Source: Hyphomonadaceae bacterium
GTDB lineage: Bacteria > Pseudomonadota > Alphaproteobacteria > Caulobacterales > Hyphomonadaceae
DNA: 64,000 bases
Direction: 5' to 3'
Assembly (NCBI GenBank): GCA_947474455.1
Contig: CANJIL010000010.1
Location: 1 to 64,000 of the forward strand
This document shows positions 56,186 to 64,000 of the stretch, one piece after another. Every line of letters starts with the position of its first letter. The stretch's first letter is position 1. Both the position numbers and the translations under genes were made by a program. Under the pieces are notes generated by a model that saw only the letters and a list, made by a program, of their open reading frames with translations, did not search any database and was not told the origin of the DNA.

Positions 56186-57154
56186 TTAAGCGCCCGGCAC
56201 GAGGCGTGACACGCGCGAGAGCGCAGCGGCGATAGTTTGGGCGCGATCCTGATTGAGGGCCGTTGCCTCTGAGCCAATGCGCATGACGTCAAGCGCGGCG
56301 GCCGCCCAGTCGCCGGCCAGAGCGGGATCGCTTTCACGCACGGCGCGCTTCTGCAGGCTCAAGCGCAACGCCTCCATCGCAACAACCATCGCCGTTTCGC
56401 TTTTCGATGCTTGCGACAAAGCGTTATGAAGGACGCGCGCATCCGGATTCGCCAGATTGCGAATGGCGTCGGAGATTGCGCCCATGGCCGCGATGGCGTC
56501 AGAGCTTTCGAGCTCGATAGCGCGACCTGGGCGACCTGGCGCAATGCGCGCGATTTCATCCACACGCGCTGCTGTAACGCCAACCTGCGCAAGCGCAGAA
56601 AGCGTTTCATGCTCGTTGAGCGCGCCACACCGCAGAACCCGACAACGGCTCCGCACCGTCGGTAGCAGCAATTGCTCGCCATGCGAGACCAGAAATAGGA
56701 TCGCCCGGTTTGGCGGCTCTTCCAGAGTCTTAAGAATAGCGTTCTGGCCATGGCGGTTCATCTCATCGACTGCATCGATAATCGCAATCCGCCAACCGCC
56801 CATCGCAGGTCGCATCGAGAAAAATCCCGAAAGCTCGCGGACGCTGTCTACCGGCACCTCCGATTTCTGCTTGCCTTTGTCGTCGATGGGACGCCGCACG
56901 ATGCGAAGGTCTGGATGGCTTCCAGCAACGACCAGGCGTCCGACGGTAGAGTCGGCATTCGCCGAAAACCGGCCGTCGCCATTGCCGAGCAGATGCATCG
57001 CGAACTGCAGCGCCAATCGCGCCTTGCCTACGCCGCGCGGGCCACGCAGCAGCCAACCGTGATGTAGCTTCCCGGAGTTGACCGCTGACAAGAATTCGTG
57101 CTTCGCCGTCCCATGTCCGATGACGTGACCGAGTTCGCTTGCAGAGACCTCCAT
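56186..57154 (-). CDS. holB: DNA polymerase III subunit delta'
   Basis: 322 aa clamp-loader subunit. WLLRGPRGVGKARLALQFA is the P-loop region, IDAVDEMNRHGQNAILKTLEEPP the Walker B-like region and TVRSRCRVLRC the SRC motif, which stimulates ATP hydrolysis in the neighbouring clamp-loader subunit. Between ATPase and C-terminal domains the family order is kept. Its start codon overlaps the tmk stop by one base. metG, often found between holB and tatD, is missing here. Confidence 0.95.
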   Translation of the reverse strand: MEVSASELGHVIGHGTAKHEFLSAVNSGKLHHGWLLRGPRGVGKARLALQFAMHLLGNGDGRFSANADSTVGRLVVAGSHPDLRIVRRPIDDKGKQKSEVPVDSVRELSGFFSMRPAMGGWRIAIIDAVDEMNRHGQNAILKTLEEPPNRAILFLVSHGEQLLLPTVRSRCRVLRCGALNEHETLSALAQVGVTAARVDEIARIAPGRPGRAIELESSDAIAAMGAISDAIRNLANPDARVLHNALSQASKSETAMVVAMEALRLSLQKRAVRESDPALAGDWAAAALDVMRIGSEATALNQDRAQTIAAALSRVSRLVPGA

Positions 57155-57798
57155 CAGCGGCCTCCGCCAAAGCGTTCGTCGATTACCGCCATCGCCGCCT
57201 TCGCCAATGCATCGGGCGCTGCTGAAGCATCGAGCACGACACAGCGCTGTGGGTTGGCTCTTGCGATCGCGAGAAATGCCTGGTGGACATCTTCATGATA
57301 CTTTTGCGCACGCGCCTCGATTGCGTCCTTGTCGTTGGCGCGCACCGCCATGCGATGCCGTGCGGCGGACAGTGGCAGGTCGAGGACCAGCGTCAAATCG
57401 GGCGTCGTTTCGCCGACGCAGATCTTGTCCAGCGTCTCGATATGCTCGCCGGGGACATGGCCAGCGGCGGCCTGGTAGGCCCGCGTTGAATCCGAAAACC
57501 TGTCGCAAATCACCCAGCTGCCAGCATTCAATGACGGGCGGATCAGATTGTCGAGATGATTGGTGCGAGCGGCATAGAACAACAGGGTTTCCGCCAGAGG
57601 CTCCCAACCGGCGACGTTGGGAGGCGGCGAAAGTATCAAGCGCCGTATCGCTTCAGCGCCGGACGTGCCGCCAGGCTCCCGCGTTCGCACCACTCTTAGC
57701 CCGCGAGCGACAAGGCGTGCTTCCAGGGCCGACGCCAGCGTGGATTTCCCTACGCCCTCGCCTCCTTCCAGCGTGATGAACCGGCCTTTTCCCGCCAA
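57154..57798 (-). CDS. tmk: Thymidylate kinase
   Basis: 214 aa. It phosphorylates dTMP to dTDP. P-loop ITLEGGEGVGKSTLASALE, the TREPGGTSGAEAIR base-binding segment, WVICDRFSDSTRAYQ (DR motif) and the LDLPLSAARHRMAVR LID region are all there. It lies 3 nt after the carboxypeptidase gene and leads directly into holB. Confidence 0.97.
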   Translation of the reverse strand: MAGKGRFITLEGGEGVGKSTLASALEARLVARGLRVVRTREPGGTSGAEAIRRLILSPPPNVAGWEPLAETLLFYAARTNHLDNLIRPSLNAGSWVICDRFSDSTRAYQAAAGHVPGEHIETLDKICVGETTPDLTLVLDLPLSAARHRMAVRANDKDAIEARAQKYHEDVHQAFLAIARANPQRCVVLDASAAPDALAKAAMAVIDERFGGGR

Positions 57799-57801
57799 CC
57801 G

Positions 57802-58986
57802 CTATTCGCCCTTCAGCCCCGCCATCGCCTTGCCGAATAGTCCCAGTTCGTTGACTGCCTTGCCGGCAGCCACCGGGATCTTCTTGTCCGGCGTACCCGG
57901 CGCAGAGATGACCAGCTCGCCGACAACATCGCCTTCCTTCACCGGCGCCATCAGCGGCGTTTTGTAAACCACGGTTCCTTTGATCTTCGGCAGAGCATCC
58001 ATATGCAGGCCCGTGGCGTAGCTCTCGGTCGCAATCAGCGAGACCTTCTCTTGCTCGCCATGCCAGACATCAGCGACGCCGACTTCCGCGCCCTTATTGA
58101 CCAGCGTCGAGGCCGTGAAGTCAAGGAACGCCGAGCGCATCACGCGCGGTCCTTCCTGCTTGCGCTCCGTCTCGCTGGCGAGGCCATTAAGCACAATGAT
58201 GCGCCGCTTGCCTTCGCGAACGGCCGAACCAACCAGACCATAGCCCGACACCGAAAGGTGCCCCGTCTTCACCCCATCCGCGCCGTCGAGCTCGCGCAGC
58301 AGTGGGTTTCGGTTGTACTGCCGCGTCTTGTTGAACGTGAATTCCGGCTCGCGGAACATTGGATAGTATTCTGGGAAGTCCTTGATGATCCGGAACGCGA
58401 TCAGCGCGATGTCATGCGCGCTCATCCTGTGCCGCGGATCATCCAACCCCGTCGCGTTCGCAAATGTGGAGCTGTTCATGCCCAGCTCTTTCGCCCGCGC
58501 CGTCGCCGCGCGCGCATAAGCCTCTTCGCTGCCGAACAGGCCTTCCGCCAGCACGATGCATGCGTCGTTGCCCGAAACAATGATCGCGCCCTTGAGCAGG
58601 TCTGACACCGAGACCCTTGAGTTGAGCGGCAGGAACATGGTCGAGCCATCCGTCCCAGCGCCGCCAGTGCGCCATGCGTGCTCGCTGACCGTGAATTCGT
58701 CCGTCATCGTCAGGCGGCCAGCCTTCAGACGTTCGAACGTCATGTAATAGAGCATCAGCTTAGACATCGACGCCGGGATCATCGGTTCGTCGCCGTGCTT
58801 GGAGTAGAGGGGGATGCCGGCGTCCCCATCCATGATGAAGGCGTAGCTCGCGCTGGTGTTGAGCGGATCCGCCGCCAGCTGCGCCGTCGGATCGGGCGCA
58901 GGCACGGGGGCCGGCGCAGGCGGTTGCGCCACGGCTGACGAAGCCACAAGAGCTGCTGCAAGCAGAGTTCCGACAATGAAGCGCAT
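57802..58986 (-). CDS. D-alanyl-D-alanine carboxypeptidase (PBP5/6 type)
   Basis: 394 aa with a signal peptide (MRFIVGTLLAAALVASSAVA). Penicillin-binding motifs are SMSK (SxxK, about residue 75), SGN (SxN) and KTGH (KTG). After the catalytic domain comes the PBP5 C-terminal beta domain (KVSLIATESYATGLH, FGKAMAGLKGE at the end, where an amphipathic membrane anchor would sit). It trims stem peptides in peptidoglycan. Start at ATG 58986 places the signal peptide first. It follows the RlpA-type gene, as usual. Confidence 0.95.
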   Translation of the reverse strand: MRFIVGTLLAAALVASSAVAQPPAPAPVPAPDPTAQLAADPLNTSASYAFIMDGDAGIPLYSKHGDEPMIPASMSKLMLYYMTFERLKAGRLTMTDEFTVSEHAWRTGGAGTDGSTMFLPLNSRVSVSDLLKGAIIVSGNDACIVLAEGLFGSEEAYARAATARAKELGMNSSTFANATGLDDPRHRMSAHDIALIAFRIIKDFPEYYPMFREPEFTFNKTRQYNRNPLLRELDGADGVKTGHLSVSGYGLVGSAVREGKRRIIVLNGLASETERKQEGPRVMRSAFLDFTASTLVNKGAEVGVADVWHGEQEKVSLIATESYATGLHMDALPKIKGTVVYKTPLMAPVKEGDVVGELVISAPGTPDKKIPVAAGKAVNELGLFGKAMAGLKGE

Positions 58987-59136
58987 GAGCGCAGACTCCC
59001 TCGAAAATCCGCCCACATGAAGGCGCTTCGGCCCCCCCCGTCAACCGCCTGTCACTAGCCTTATGGCCAGGTTGAGACGAGACAGCCGTCTTCCCTGCCC
59101 GCTGCCCTGCCCTGCCCGCCGGTCCACGTCACCGTT

Positions 59137-60219
59137 TTAGTTGAGTGCGGCCATCACAAGGGTCTTGGTTCCCGCGACGCCTAGCCTTCCCTGGGCCGCT
59201 TCGGCGGCGGCGCGTGATTCCCACGGGCCAACCATCACGCGATAGAATTCCGAGCCATTGAGCGTAACGCCTTTGATTGAAACAGCCACCGTCTGGCGAA
59301 GCTGATCGCGCAGCTTGTTGGCGTTGCCGAGGTCCGCAAAAGAGCCGGCCTGCAGGAAGAAACCCTTGGCTTCGGCAGGCAATGGAACCGGTGTCGGCCA
59401 AGCAGCGACAGGCGCCAGGGGCTCGGCCCGAACCGTGAGTTTCTGTACGACAGGCTGCACGGGCGCAGCGTTGGCCGCAGCGGGGGCAGGTCCAACATAC
59501 TGGACGCGAACCTTGGCCGTTCCCTTGCCGTGCAGGTCGAGCGCCGCGCCAGCGGCCTTCGACAGATCAATGATGCGATCATCGACGAAAGGACCACGAT
59601 CATTCAGTCGAACGACGACTGTCTTGTTGTTCTCGAGGTTGGTCACGCGCACCAGCGAAGGGATCGGCAGGGTCGGGTGAGCCGCCGTCATCGCCATTTG
59701 ATCGAAGACCTCGCCCGAAGCCGAATCCTTGCCGTGGAAAGTGGGTCCATACCAGGAAGCGATGCCCACTTCGTCATAGTTCGGTTCGTACGCCGGCACA
59801 TACCACTTGCCCGCGACCTGATACGGAGGGCCTGCATAGGGTTCCACAATATCGCCGGCTGGCGCGGCCGACACGAGCGCCCGCGCAGCTTCACTGCGCG
59901 AAACCGAAGACATCGGCGCCGGGCCAAAGCTGGCTTTCACGGCGCCTGGCTGAAGGTCAAACGCTTCGCTCCAGATCGGGGAAGTTTCGATAGTCGGGAT
60001 CCGGGGATTCGGAGCCACCGCGATCGGCGTTCCCTCGGAACGGGACTCTATCCGGACAGTCGGCGATGCCGCCGGAGAAGGTGACTTGTAGACGATCGGA
60101 GCGGGGGTTTGCGCCCACGACTGCTCGGCGGCGCCAACGGTGAATACCGCCGCCAGAATCGCCGCACCGGTAACCAACCGCGCGCTGATTTCAGCGCGCG
60201 CCTTGCTGACGCCTGCCAT
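59137..60219 (-). CDS. RlpA-like septal ring protein with SPOR domain
   Basis: 360 aa. Signal peptide (ISARLVTGAAILAAVFTVG, cut near SWA-QT) and a long Pro/Ser/Ala linker precede the double-psi beta barrel at about residues 155-240 (GIASWYGPTFHGKDSASGEVFDQ, VRLNDRGPFVDDRIIDLSKAA with the catalytic Asp). A C-terminal SPOR domain (FFLQAGSFADLGNANKL to FYRVMVGPWESRAAAEA) should bind denuded septal glycan. RlpA cleaves naked glycan strands in Pseudomonas; in other species the role varies. ATG 60219 is used; GTG codons lie just upstream. Confidence 0.93.
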   Translation of the reverse strand: MAGVSKARAEISARLVTGAAILAAVFTVGAAEQSWAQTPAPIVYKSPSPAASPTVRIESRSEGTPIAVAPNPRIPTIETSPIWSEAFDLQPGAVKASFGPAPMSSVSRSEAARALVSAAPAGDIVEPYAGPPYQVAGKWYVPAYEPNYDEVGIASWYGPTFHGKDSASGEVFDQMAMTAAHPTLPIPSLVRVTNLENNKTVVVRLNDRGPFVDDRIIDLSKAAGAALDLHGKGTAKVRVQYVGPAPAAANAAPVQPVVQKLTVRAEPLAPVAAWPTPVPLPAEAKGFFLQAGSFADLGNANKLRDQLRQTVAVSIKGVTLNGSEFYRVMVGPWESRAAAEAAQGRLGVAGTKTLVMAALN

Positions 60220-60527
60220 CACCACAGCCCTCTTACTGAGATCGAACCGCGGCTGTCCCCGTGGCCCGAGCCGCTCTTCTGGCGGCGTGTTTTGGGACCT
60301 TAGCGGGCGCGTCTTTCGGTTCGAAAACCAGGATCGATCGAATTTTGATCAATGTCGATCGACCGGACGCGATGGTTACTGGCGCTCGCCGGATTGGCGA
60401 GGAATCCACGCGAAAAACCCGCTATTCCTTCGCAATCGCGCGCTGGGAGGCCTCTTCCGGGCATGCGGCGGCATGGCCCGCATAAACCATTTTTCTTTGC
60501 AGCAGACCGCGAATAGATGGTGCCGCG
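60220..60527. promoter_or_regulatory. Upstream region of the RlpA-like gene, with GATC palindromes
   Basis: No gene seen. The palindromes ATCGATCGA(T-like) at 60333-60341 and GTCGATCGAC at 60354-60363 flank TTTTGATCAATG, clustering four GATC sites in about 30 nt, 115-145 nt upstream of the RlpA start. This may be an operator; the binding protein is unknown. The right end precedes tRNA-Ser. Confidence 0.35.
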
Positions 60528-60617
60528 GGAAAGGTGGCCGAGTGGTTTAAGGCACCGGTCTTGAAAACCGGCGTGGGGGAAACTCCACCGTGGGTTCGAA
60601 TCCCACCCTTTCCGCCA
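60528..60617 (+). tRNA. tRNA-Ser (anticodon TGA)
   Basis: 90 nt including an encoded CCA. Acceptor GGAAAGG/CCTTTCC, anticodon stem CCGGT/ACCGG with loop CTTGAAA (anticodon TGA), a long variable arm (CGTGGGGGAAACTCCACCG) typical of tRNA-Ser, T arm GGGTTCGAATCCC and discriminator G. A gene fragment lies 130 nt downstream. Confidence 0.98.
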
Positions 60618-60750
60618 AGAGGCATCCTAATACATTGAAAATAGACCATAAAAAAATGGCATACGCCAAGCTTTTTTCTTCAACCCACATGCCAACCCAC
60701 AGGGCTGCCGAGATGAGGTTGGCTTGCATGAGGCGAGCTGAGACGTGCTC

Positions 60751-60894
60751 GGCCCGCTGGGTGTTCGTGGCCGCAACTCGGACAACCGCTTGATCAGGGA
60801 AAAACTCGGCTGGGCGCCGAGCGAGCCGCTCCGCAAGGGCCTTGAAAAAACCTATGCGTGGATCGAGCACGAGATCAGCCACAAGGCTGCCTGA
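60751..60894 (+). pseudogene. C-terminal remnant of GDP-mannose 3,5-epimerase-like gene
   Basis: The frame ending TGA 60894 reads GPLGVRGRNSDNRLIREKLG then WAPSEPLRKGLEKTYAWIEH and a short tail. This is the C-terminal ~47 residues of NAD-dependent GDP-mannose 3,5-epimerases (VRGRNSDN...LGWxP...GLxxTYxWI). Upstream of the GPLGVRG point there is no similarity and no start, and the full protein is about 330-370 aa, so the gene is truncated. Position just after tRNA-Ser suggests loss or integration at the tRNA. Confidence 0.8.
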
Positions 60895-61395
60895 GTACGG
60901 CGGCCCCTGGCGATCGCCTGCGCAAGATCATCGCGGCGTCGACGACTGTTTCCTCCGCTCGGTAGATGCCTGTCCAGGCGATAGCGACGACGGGAACATC
61001 CAGGCCTTCTCGTTGAGCCCCGTCCCGTGAACGGGCGCATTCAGCGCCGGCCAGACATACTCCGCGCGCAGTCCCTGAAAATGCAGCCGGCCCCAGACGC
61101 TTGCGATGGCTGCTGTGCAGAGCCGTCCTGAAATACGACATGCAGGCTATCACCATGAGGATCAACAACGGCTGAAAGGCTGGACCTTCCGCTTCATTTT
61201 TGCTGTTCAATGATGTGGGCTGAAATGGCGTGAAATTCGGCCGGAACCGAAACCCCTTCCACCACCTTACGCCCTTCGGGCTTTGTGCGGCAGGCCACAC
61301 GAAATGTGGAGTGACATGCGAAGCCTTGGCGCAAGTAGACCGTTGCAATGAAGCGCTTTCTGACACGATAAACTGGCCTCAACGGAGTGCGGGCG
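60895..61395. other. Gene-poor 500-bp stretch
   Basis: No intact gene is evident. On the minus strand a frame from about 61445 to 61194 ends VPAEFHAISAHIIEQQK-stop after ACRTKPEGRKVVEGVS; the translation looks more protein-like than its surroundings but I recognise no family, and its start would lie inside the HupE-like gene. It may be a decayed gene. The rest shows nothing. Confidence 0.45.
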
Positions 61396-61983
61396 ATGTG
61401 GTTCGAGAACGTCGGGACATTCATCGAATTCGGATTCCAACACATCCTCCCCCATGGGCTGGATCACGGCCTGTTCGTGGTCGCGCTTTATCTCAACGCA
61501 AGAAACTGGGGCTCCCTGTTCCTTCAGGTCACGACCTTCACCCTTGCTCACACAATCACGCTGGGCCTCACCTCGACCGGCCTCGTCCAGAGCCCCGGCG
61601 AAATCATCGAGCCCCTGATTGCCATCTCGATCGTCATCCTGGCGATAGAGGCCATCATCTTCAAGAAAACCAATATCTGGCGCCTGCCGGTGATTTTCGC
61701 GTTCGGCCTGCTGCATGGGCTGGGCTTCGGCTCGGTGATGAAGGTCTATCTGGAGAACGCAGACCTCTCCGCCGGCCTTATCGGCATCACCGTCGGCGTC
61801 GAACTCGGCCACCTGTCTGTGCTGATCGCAACCGGCATTGTCGCCCTAGCCGTACAACTGGCGTTCAAGACCGCCAACCGCCCTAACCTCTACCGCCCCG
61901 CCTTCGTCATCCCGCTCGCAGGCGCGATCGCTCTAGTCGGCCTGTTCTGGACGCTGCAACGGGCGGGGCTGATCCGTGAGTAA
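61396..61983 (+). CDS. HupE/UreJ family membrane protein
   Basis: 195 aa, about six transmembrane helices. HILPHGLDHGLFVVALYL (metal-binding His/Asp motif HGxDH), TTFTLAHTITLGL (His) and FAFGLLHGLGFGSVM (HGxGF) are the HupE/UreJ signatures. Members carry nickel or cobalt into cells in other species; no nickel enzyme genes are nearby. GGAG stands 9 nt before ATG 61396, preferred over GTG 61387. The stop lies 5 bp from the 3' end of the convergent tRNA-Phe gene. Confidence 0.9.
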   Translation: MWFENVGTFIEFGFQHILPHGLDHGLFVVALYLNARNWGSLFLQVTTFTLAHTITLGLTSTGLVQSPGEIIEPLIAISIVILAIEAIIFKKTNIWRLPVIFAFGLLHGLGFGSVMKVYLENADLSAGLIGITVGVELGHLSVLIATGIVALAVQLAFKTANRPNLYRPAFVIPLAGAIALVGLFWTLQRAGLIRE

Positions 61984-61988
61984 CAGAG

Positions 61989-62064
61989 TGGTGCCCAGGG
62001 CCGGAATCGAACCAGCGACACGCGGATTTTCAATCCGCTGCTCTACCAACTGAGCTACCTGGGC
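61989..62064 (-). tRNA. tRNA-Phe (anticodon GAA)
   Basis: On the minus strand: acceptor GCCCAGG/CCTGGGC, D arm AGCTCAGTTGGTAGAGC, anticodon stem GCGGA/TCCGC with loop TTGAAAA (anticodon GAA), T arm GGTTCGATTCC, discriminator A and encoded CCA. It lies downstream of yacG on the same strand. Confidence 0.98.
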
Positions 62065-62105
62065 TTACCGCCTGCGCGATTAAGGCGCGATGTATAGGGA
62101 AACCA

Positions 62106-62324
62106 TTATTCCCTGTCCATGCCCTTGTCCGGGCTTCTCAAACCGCTGCTTTCACTGGATTCGCCACCGCCGGAAGGGCGTGCCTCGTCCTCCTCGCCCG
62201 CCGGAGCGCCGGGGATGGCGTAGGTTCCCTTGAGCCAGCGCGACAGGTCGACATCGGCGCAGCGGCGGGAGCAGAAAGGTGTGAATTTAGGGTCAGTTGG
62301 CTTGGAGCAGATCGGGCAGGCCAT
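62106..62324 (-). CDS. yacG: DNA gyrase inhibitor / zinc-binding protein YacG
   Basis: 72 aa. ACPICSKP gives the first CxxC and PFCSRRCADVDLSRWLKG the second Cys pair (CxxxC), the YacG zinc finger, followed by the conserved DLSRWL helix and an acidic, Pro/Ser-rich tail. YacG binds gyrase B and inhibits it in E. coli. ATG 62324 sits in the stop of the RNase gene (TGATG), so translation is coupled. Confidence 0.93.
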   Translation of the reverse strand: MACPICSKPTDPKFTPFCSRRCADVDLSRWLKGTYAIPGAPAGEEDEARPSGGGESSESSGLRSPDKGMDRE

Positions 62325-63385
62325 CAGACACTCCACACTTCAGGTTTGCCCGGCGGGCGGGTCTCCGCCTCTGTCGACCAGCGCGCGCCTATGCGGCCGG
62401 CCAGCTGAACCTTAAGACCAAGCGTCTCCGCTTCGAGCCATCTGGCCGCATCGGCCGACACGCGGGCGCAAATCCGGGCAGCCCGGGCGTTCATGCCGGC
62501 AGTCTCGATCTCACGCAACGCATCGAGCGCCTCGCGTTCGGCCGGAAGTATCGCGACAGCGTCCTCCACAGGCCGGCTGCGGCGTGCAATCGCTGCCTCG
62601 CACACGCCCAACGGCGACATCTCCGGCACTTTGCTCGCCCGGCCAAGCAAGGCGGCAAGCGTTTCCCGAAAAGCTGCGATCACCGCGCGTTGGTTCGGCG
62701 GCGATTCCATGCCCACGAAGTCGACAATGATCAGCCCGCCAACACCCCTCAGAGCAATCTGGCGCGCAGTTTCCCGGGCTGCGGTCAAATTGAGAGCGAG
62801 CGCGAACGCTTCGGCATCGCTCCCGCCCGATCGGCTTCCACCGTCAACATCGATCGCGGTCAGCCCCCGCGTGGCGTCTATCGCAATATCGCCACCACCC
62901 ACCAGCGGATGAAGGCGTTGGCCAGCCTCCTCTACAGCGGCTTCCACATGACGGCGCGCGTCTTGGCCACTGACCGTGGCCAAGATCTCGACGCCATGCA
63001 GAAACGGATCGGGATCCGGCCCGGCGCGCTTCGTCGGTTTGTCCGGCCTTGGTGTTTTCGCGGACATGTCCGCCAGACTCAGCACCGGTCCCTTGTCTGC
63101 CCACGCTTCCGACTTTACACGGACGGCCAGCAGCGCCCCTTCAGTCACGGCGGCCGCACGCGTTGGCTCCATCACGCCGTCTATGGTCAGGCCGAGATCA
63201 ACGAACCAGCCGCGGTTTCCGGGCATCCTTGCCTTCACCCTGCCCCACCAGATCTCGTCCAGCCTGGCCCGCTGGCCGCGCTCGCTCCAGCGCTCGACCT
63301 CAAGGCGGAATGGCCGGCCTGATGCATCGAGCAGCGCGCGGCGGTACTCGCCCACGGCATCGTCGATGCACAGCGTCGCTTTCAC
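62324..63385 (-). CDS. Ribonuclease E/G family protein (short form)
   Basis: 353 aa, shorter than E. coli RNase G (489). An N-terminal S1-like part (WWGRVKARMPGNRGWFVDLG) is followed by the DNase I-like catalytic region. The two metal aspartates match: LTAIDVDGGSR (Asp303 of RNase E; Asn305 is Asp here) and GGLIIVDFVGM (Asp346; the later Asp is Gly). The zinc-link CPxC motif is absent, so dimer or tetramer contacts must differ. Position between maf and yacG is standard for this group. GTG 63385 overlaps the maf stop. Confidence 0.88.
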   Translation of the reverse strand: MKATLCIDDAVGEYRRALLDASGRPFRLEVERWSERGQRARLDEIWWGRVKARMPGNRGWFVDLGLTIDGVMEPTRAAAVTEGALLAVRVKSEAWADKGPVLSLADMSAKTPRPDKPTKRAGPDPDPFLHGVEILATVSGQDARRHVEAAVEEAGQRLHPLVGGGDIAIDATRGLTAIDVDGGSRSGGSDAEAFALALNLTAARETARQIALRGVGGLIIVDFVGMESPPNQRAVIAAFRETLAALLGRASKVPEMSPLGVCEAAIARRSRPVEDAVAILPAEREALDALREIETAGMNARAARICARVSADAARWLEAETLGLKVQLAGRIGARWSTEAETRPPGKPEVWSV

Positions 63386-64000
63386 GTCCGCGCGCTCCAG
63401 CGTCGTGCCACCGGATAGCCGAGGCCCTCCAGCAGCGATGCGCTTTCATAGAGGGGCAGGCCCACGACGGCGGAATACGATCCCGACATTCCGGTCACGA
63501 AGCCGCCCGCGATTCCCTGGATGGCGTATCCGCCTGCCTTGCCCTTCCATTCACCCGAAGCGATGTACCCCTCGACCTCAGTGCGCACGAGACGCTTGAA
63601 CGTCACTCGGCTCTCCACCACCCGTGACGCCTCGCGCCCATCCGCCGCCAGCACCACCACGGCCGTGATCACATCGTGCGTGCGACCGGACAGCAGATCG
63701 AGACACGCACGCGCCTCCGCCTCCACCTCCGCCTTCGGCAACACCCGTCGCCCGACGGCCACGACCGTATCCGCCGACATAATAAAGCTATGAAACGCTG
63801 GCGCTGTAGTAGAGCCGAGGCGCTCGCGCGCAGCCCGTCCCTTGCTCACCGACAACCTAAGGGCCAGCTGCCGCGGTCGCTCGTCACGCAGCGGCGTTTC
63901 GTCGATGTCGCTTGCAATGACCTCGTCAGGCTTCAGCCCGATCTGCTCAAGCAAAGCAAGCCGCCGCGGGCTCGCGCTGGCGAGCGCAAGGCGTGCCTGA
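63382..64000 (-). CDS. maf: Maf family nucleotide pyrophosphatase (5' end beyond right edge)
   Basis: About 205 codons visible. The frame continues to the window end as QARLALASASPRRLALLEQI, where SASPRR is the family start motif, so the true start lies just past position 64000. Also present: ADTVVAVGRRVLPKAE (Asp-Thr), LSGRTHDVITAV and GEWKGKAGGYAIQGIAGGFV (substrate residues). Maf hydrolyses modified or canonical NTPs to NMPs and is linked to division arrest. Start of a maf-rng-yacG operon. Confidence 0.95.
   Translation of the reverse strand, partial: QARLALASASPRRLALLEQIGLKPDEVIASDIDETPLRDERPRQLALRLSVSKGRAARERLGSTTAPAFHSFIMSADTVVAVGRRVLPKAEVEAEARACLDLLSGRTHDVITAVVVLAADGREASRVVESRVTFKRLVRTEVEGYIASGEWKGKAGGYAIQGIAGGFVTGMSGSYSAVVGLPLYESASLLEGLGYPVARRWSART

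Noticed and set aside
62297-63322. 341-aa plus-strand frame over the RNase E/G gene
   Set aside because: Arg/His-rich without domains; the minus strand has the RNase catalytic motifs.

Overview
The window reads as a GC-rich alphaproteobacterial chromosome segment made mostly of housekeeping genes. The main evidence is gene order. The block ctaC-ctaD-ctaB-coxF-ctaG-ctaE-DUF983-SURF1-thrC-M16 peptidase, the block rlpA-dac-tmk-holB-tatD-MBL hydrolase, and the block maf-rng-yacG are arrangements usual in Alphaproteobacteria, and the glutamate-cysteine ligase looks like the plant/alphaproteobacterial type. A member of the Caulobacterales (Hyphomonadaceae or a relative) would fit, but I cannot fix the genus from sequence alone.

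Layout. 0-15 kb: 5' part of a PQQ-dependent dehydrogenase lipoprotein, mutL, rnhB, a quinone oxidoreductase with a CPBP protease, rsmD, tadA, a DUF3298-type protein, ubiA, rsmE, gshA, a POT peptide transporter, tldD and a TPR protein. 15-26.3 kb: one long plus-strand run holding the aa3-type cytochrome c oxidase genes and their assembly factors (heme O synthase, CoxF, CtaG, SURF1), a degenerate subunit-III-like protein, DUF983, threonine synthase, an M16 peptidase, an EAL phosphodiesterase and a small membrane protein. 26.3-33 kb: SRPBCC protein, gatB, a gene-poor 1.1-kb stretch with REP-like palindromes, a lipoprotein, queA-tgt and tRNA-Lys. 33-37 kb: the most accessory-looking part, downstream of tRNA-Lys, with two doubtful ORFs, an SRAP (YedK/HMCES) protein, an acyltransferase flanked by imperfect direct repeats, and a nuclease-like lipoprotein. 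37-47 kb: M61 peptidase, MHS-family MFS transporter, an EF-hand protein with an OmpR/EnvZ-type two-component pair, ExoD, a lone secF and a DAACS symporter. 47-54 kb: bioD-bioF diverging from bioA, a possible small RNA ending in a strong terminator, a crotonase homologue, XdhC with a MobA-like protein, and mazG. 54-60 kb: the MBL-tatD-holB-tmk-dac-rlpA block on the minus strand. 60-64 kb: tRNA-Ser, a fragment of a GDP-mannose epimerase gene, a HupE/UreJ protein, tRNA-Phe, yacG, an RNase E/G-family protein and maf, which runs off the right edge.

The genome is compact. Tandem genes often overlap by 1 or 4 nt, and six convergent pairs end on the same four bases. I see no CRISPR array, prophage, intact insertion sequence, toxin-antitoxin pair or recognisable defence cassette. 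The best leads are the degenerate COX3-like gene after ctaE, the direct repeats around the acyltransferase gene, a queuine tRNA-ribosyltransferase lacking two zinc cysteines, the inverted REP-like pair, the EF-hand/two-component cluster, and a perfect 12-bp hairpin between ctaD and ctaB. None of these is proof of a new system.
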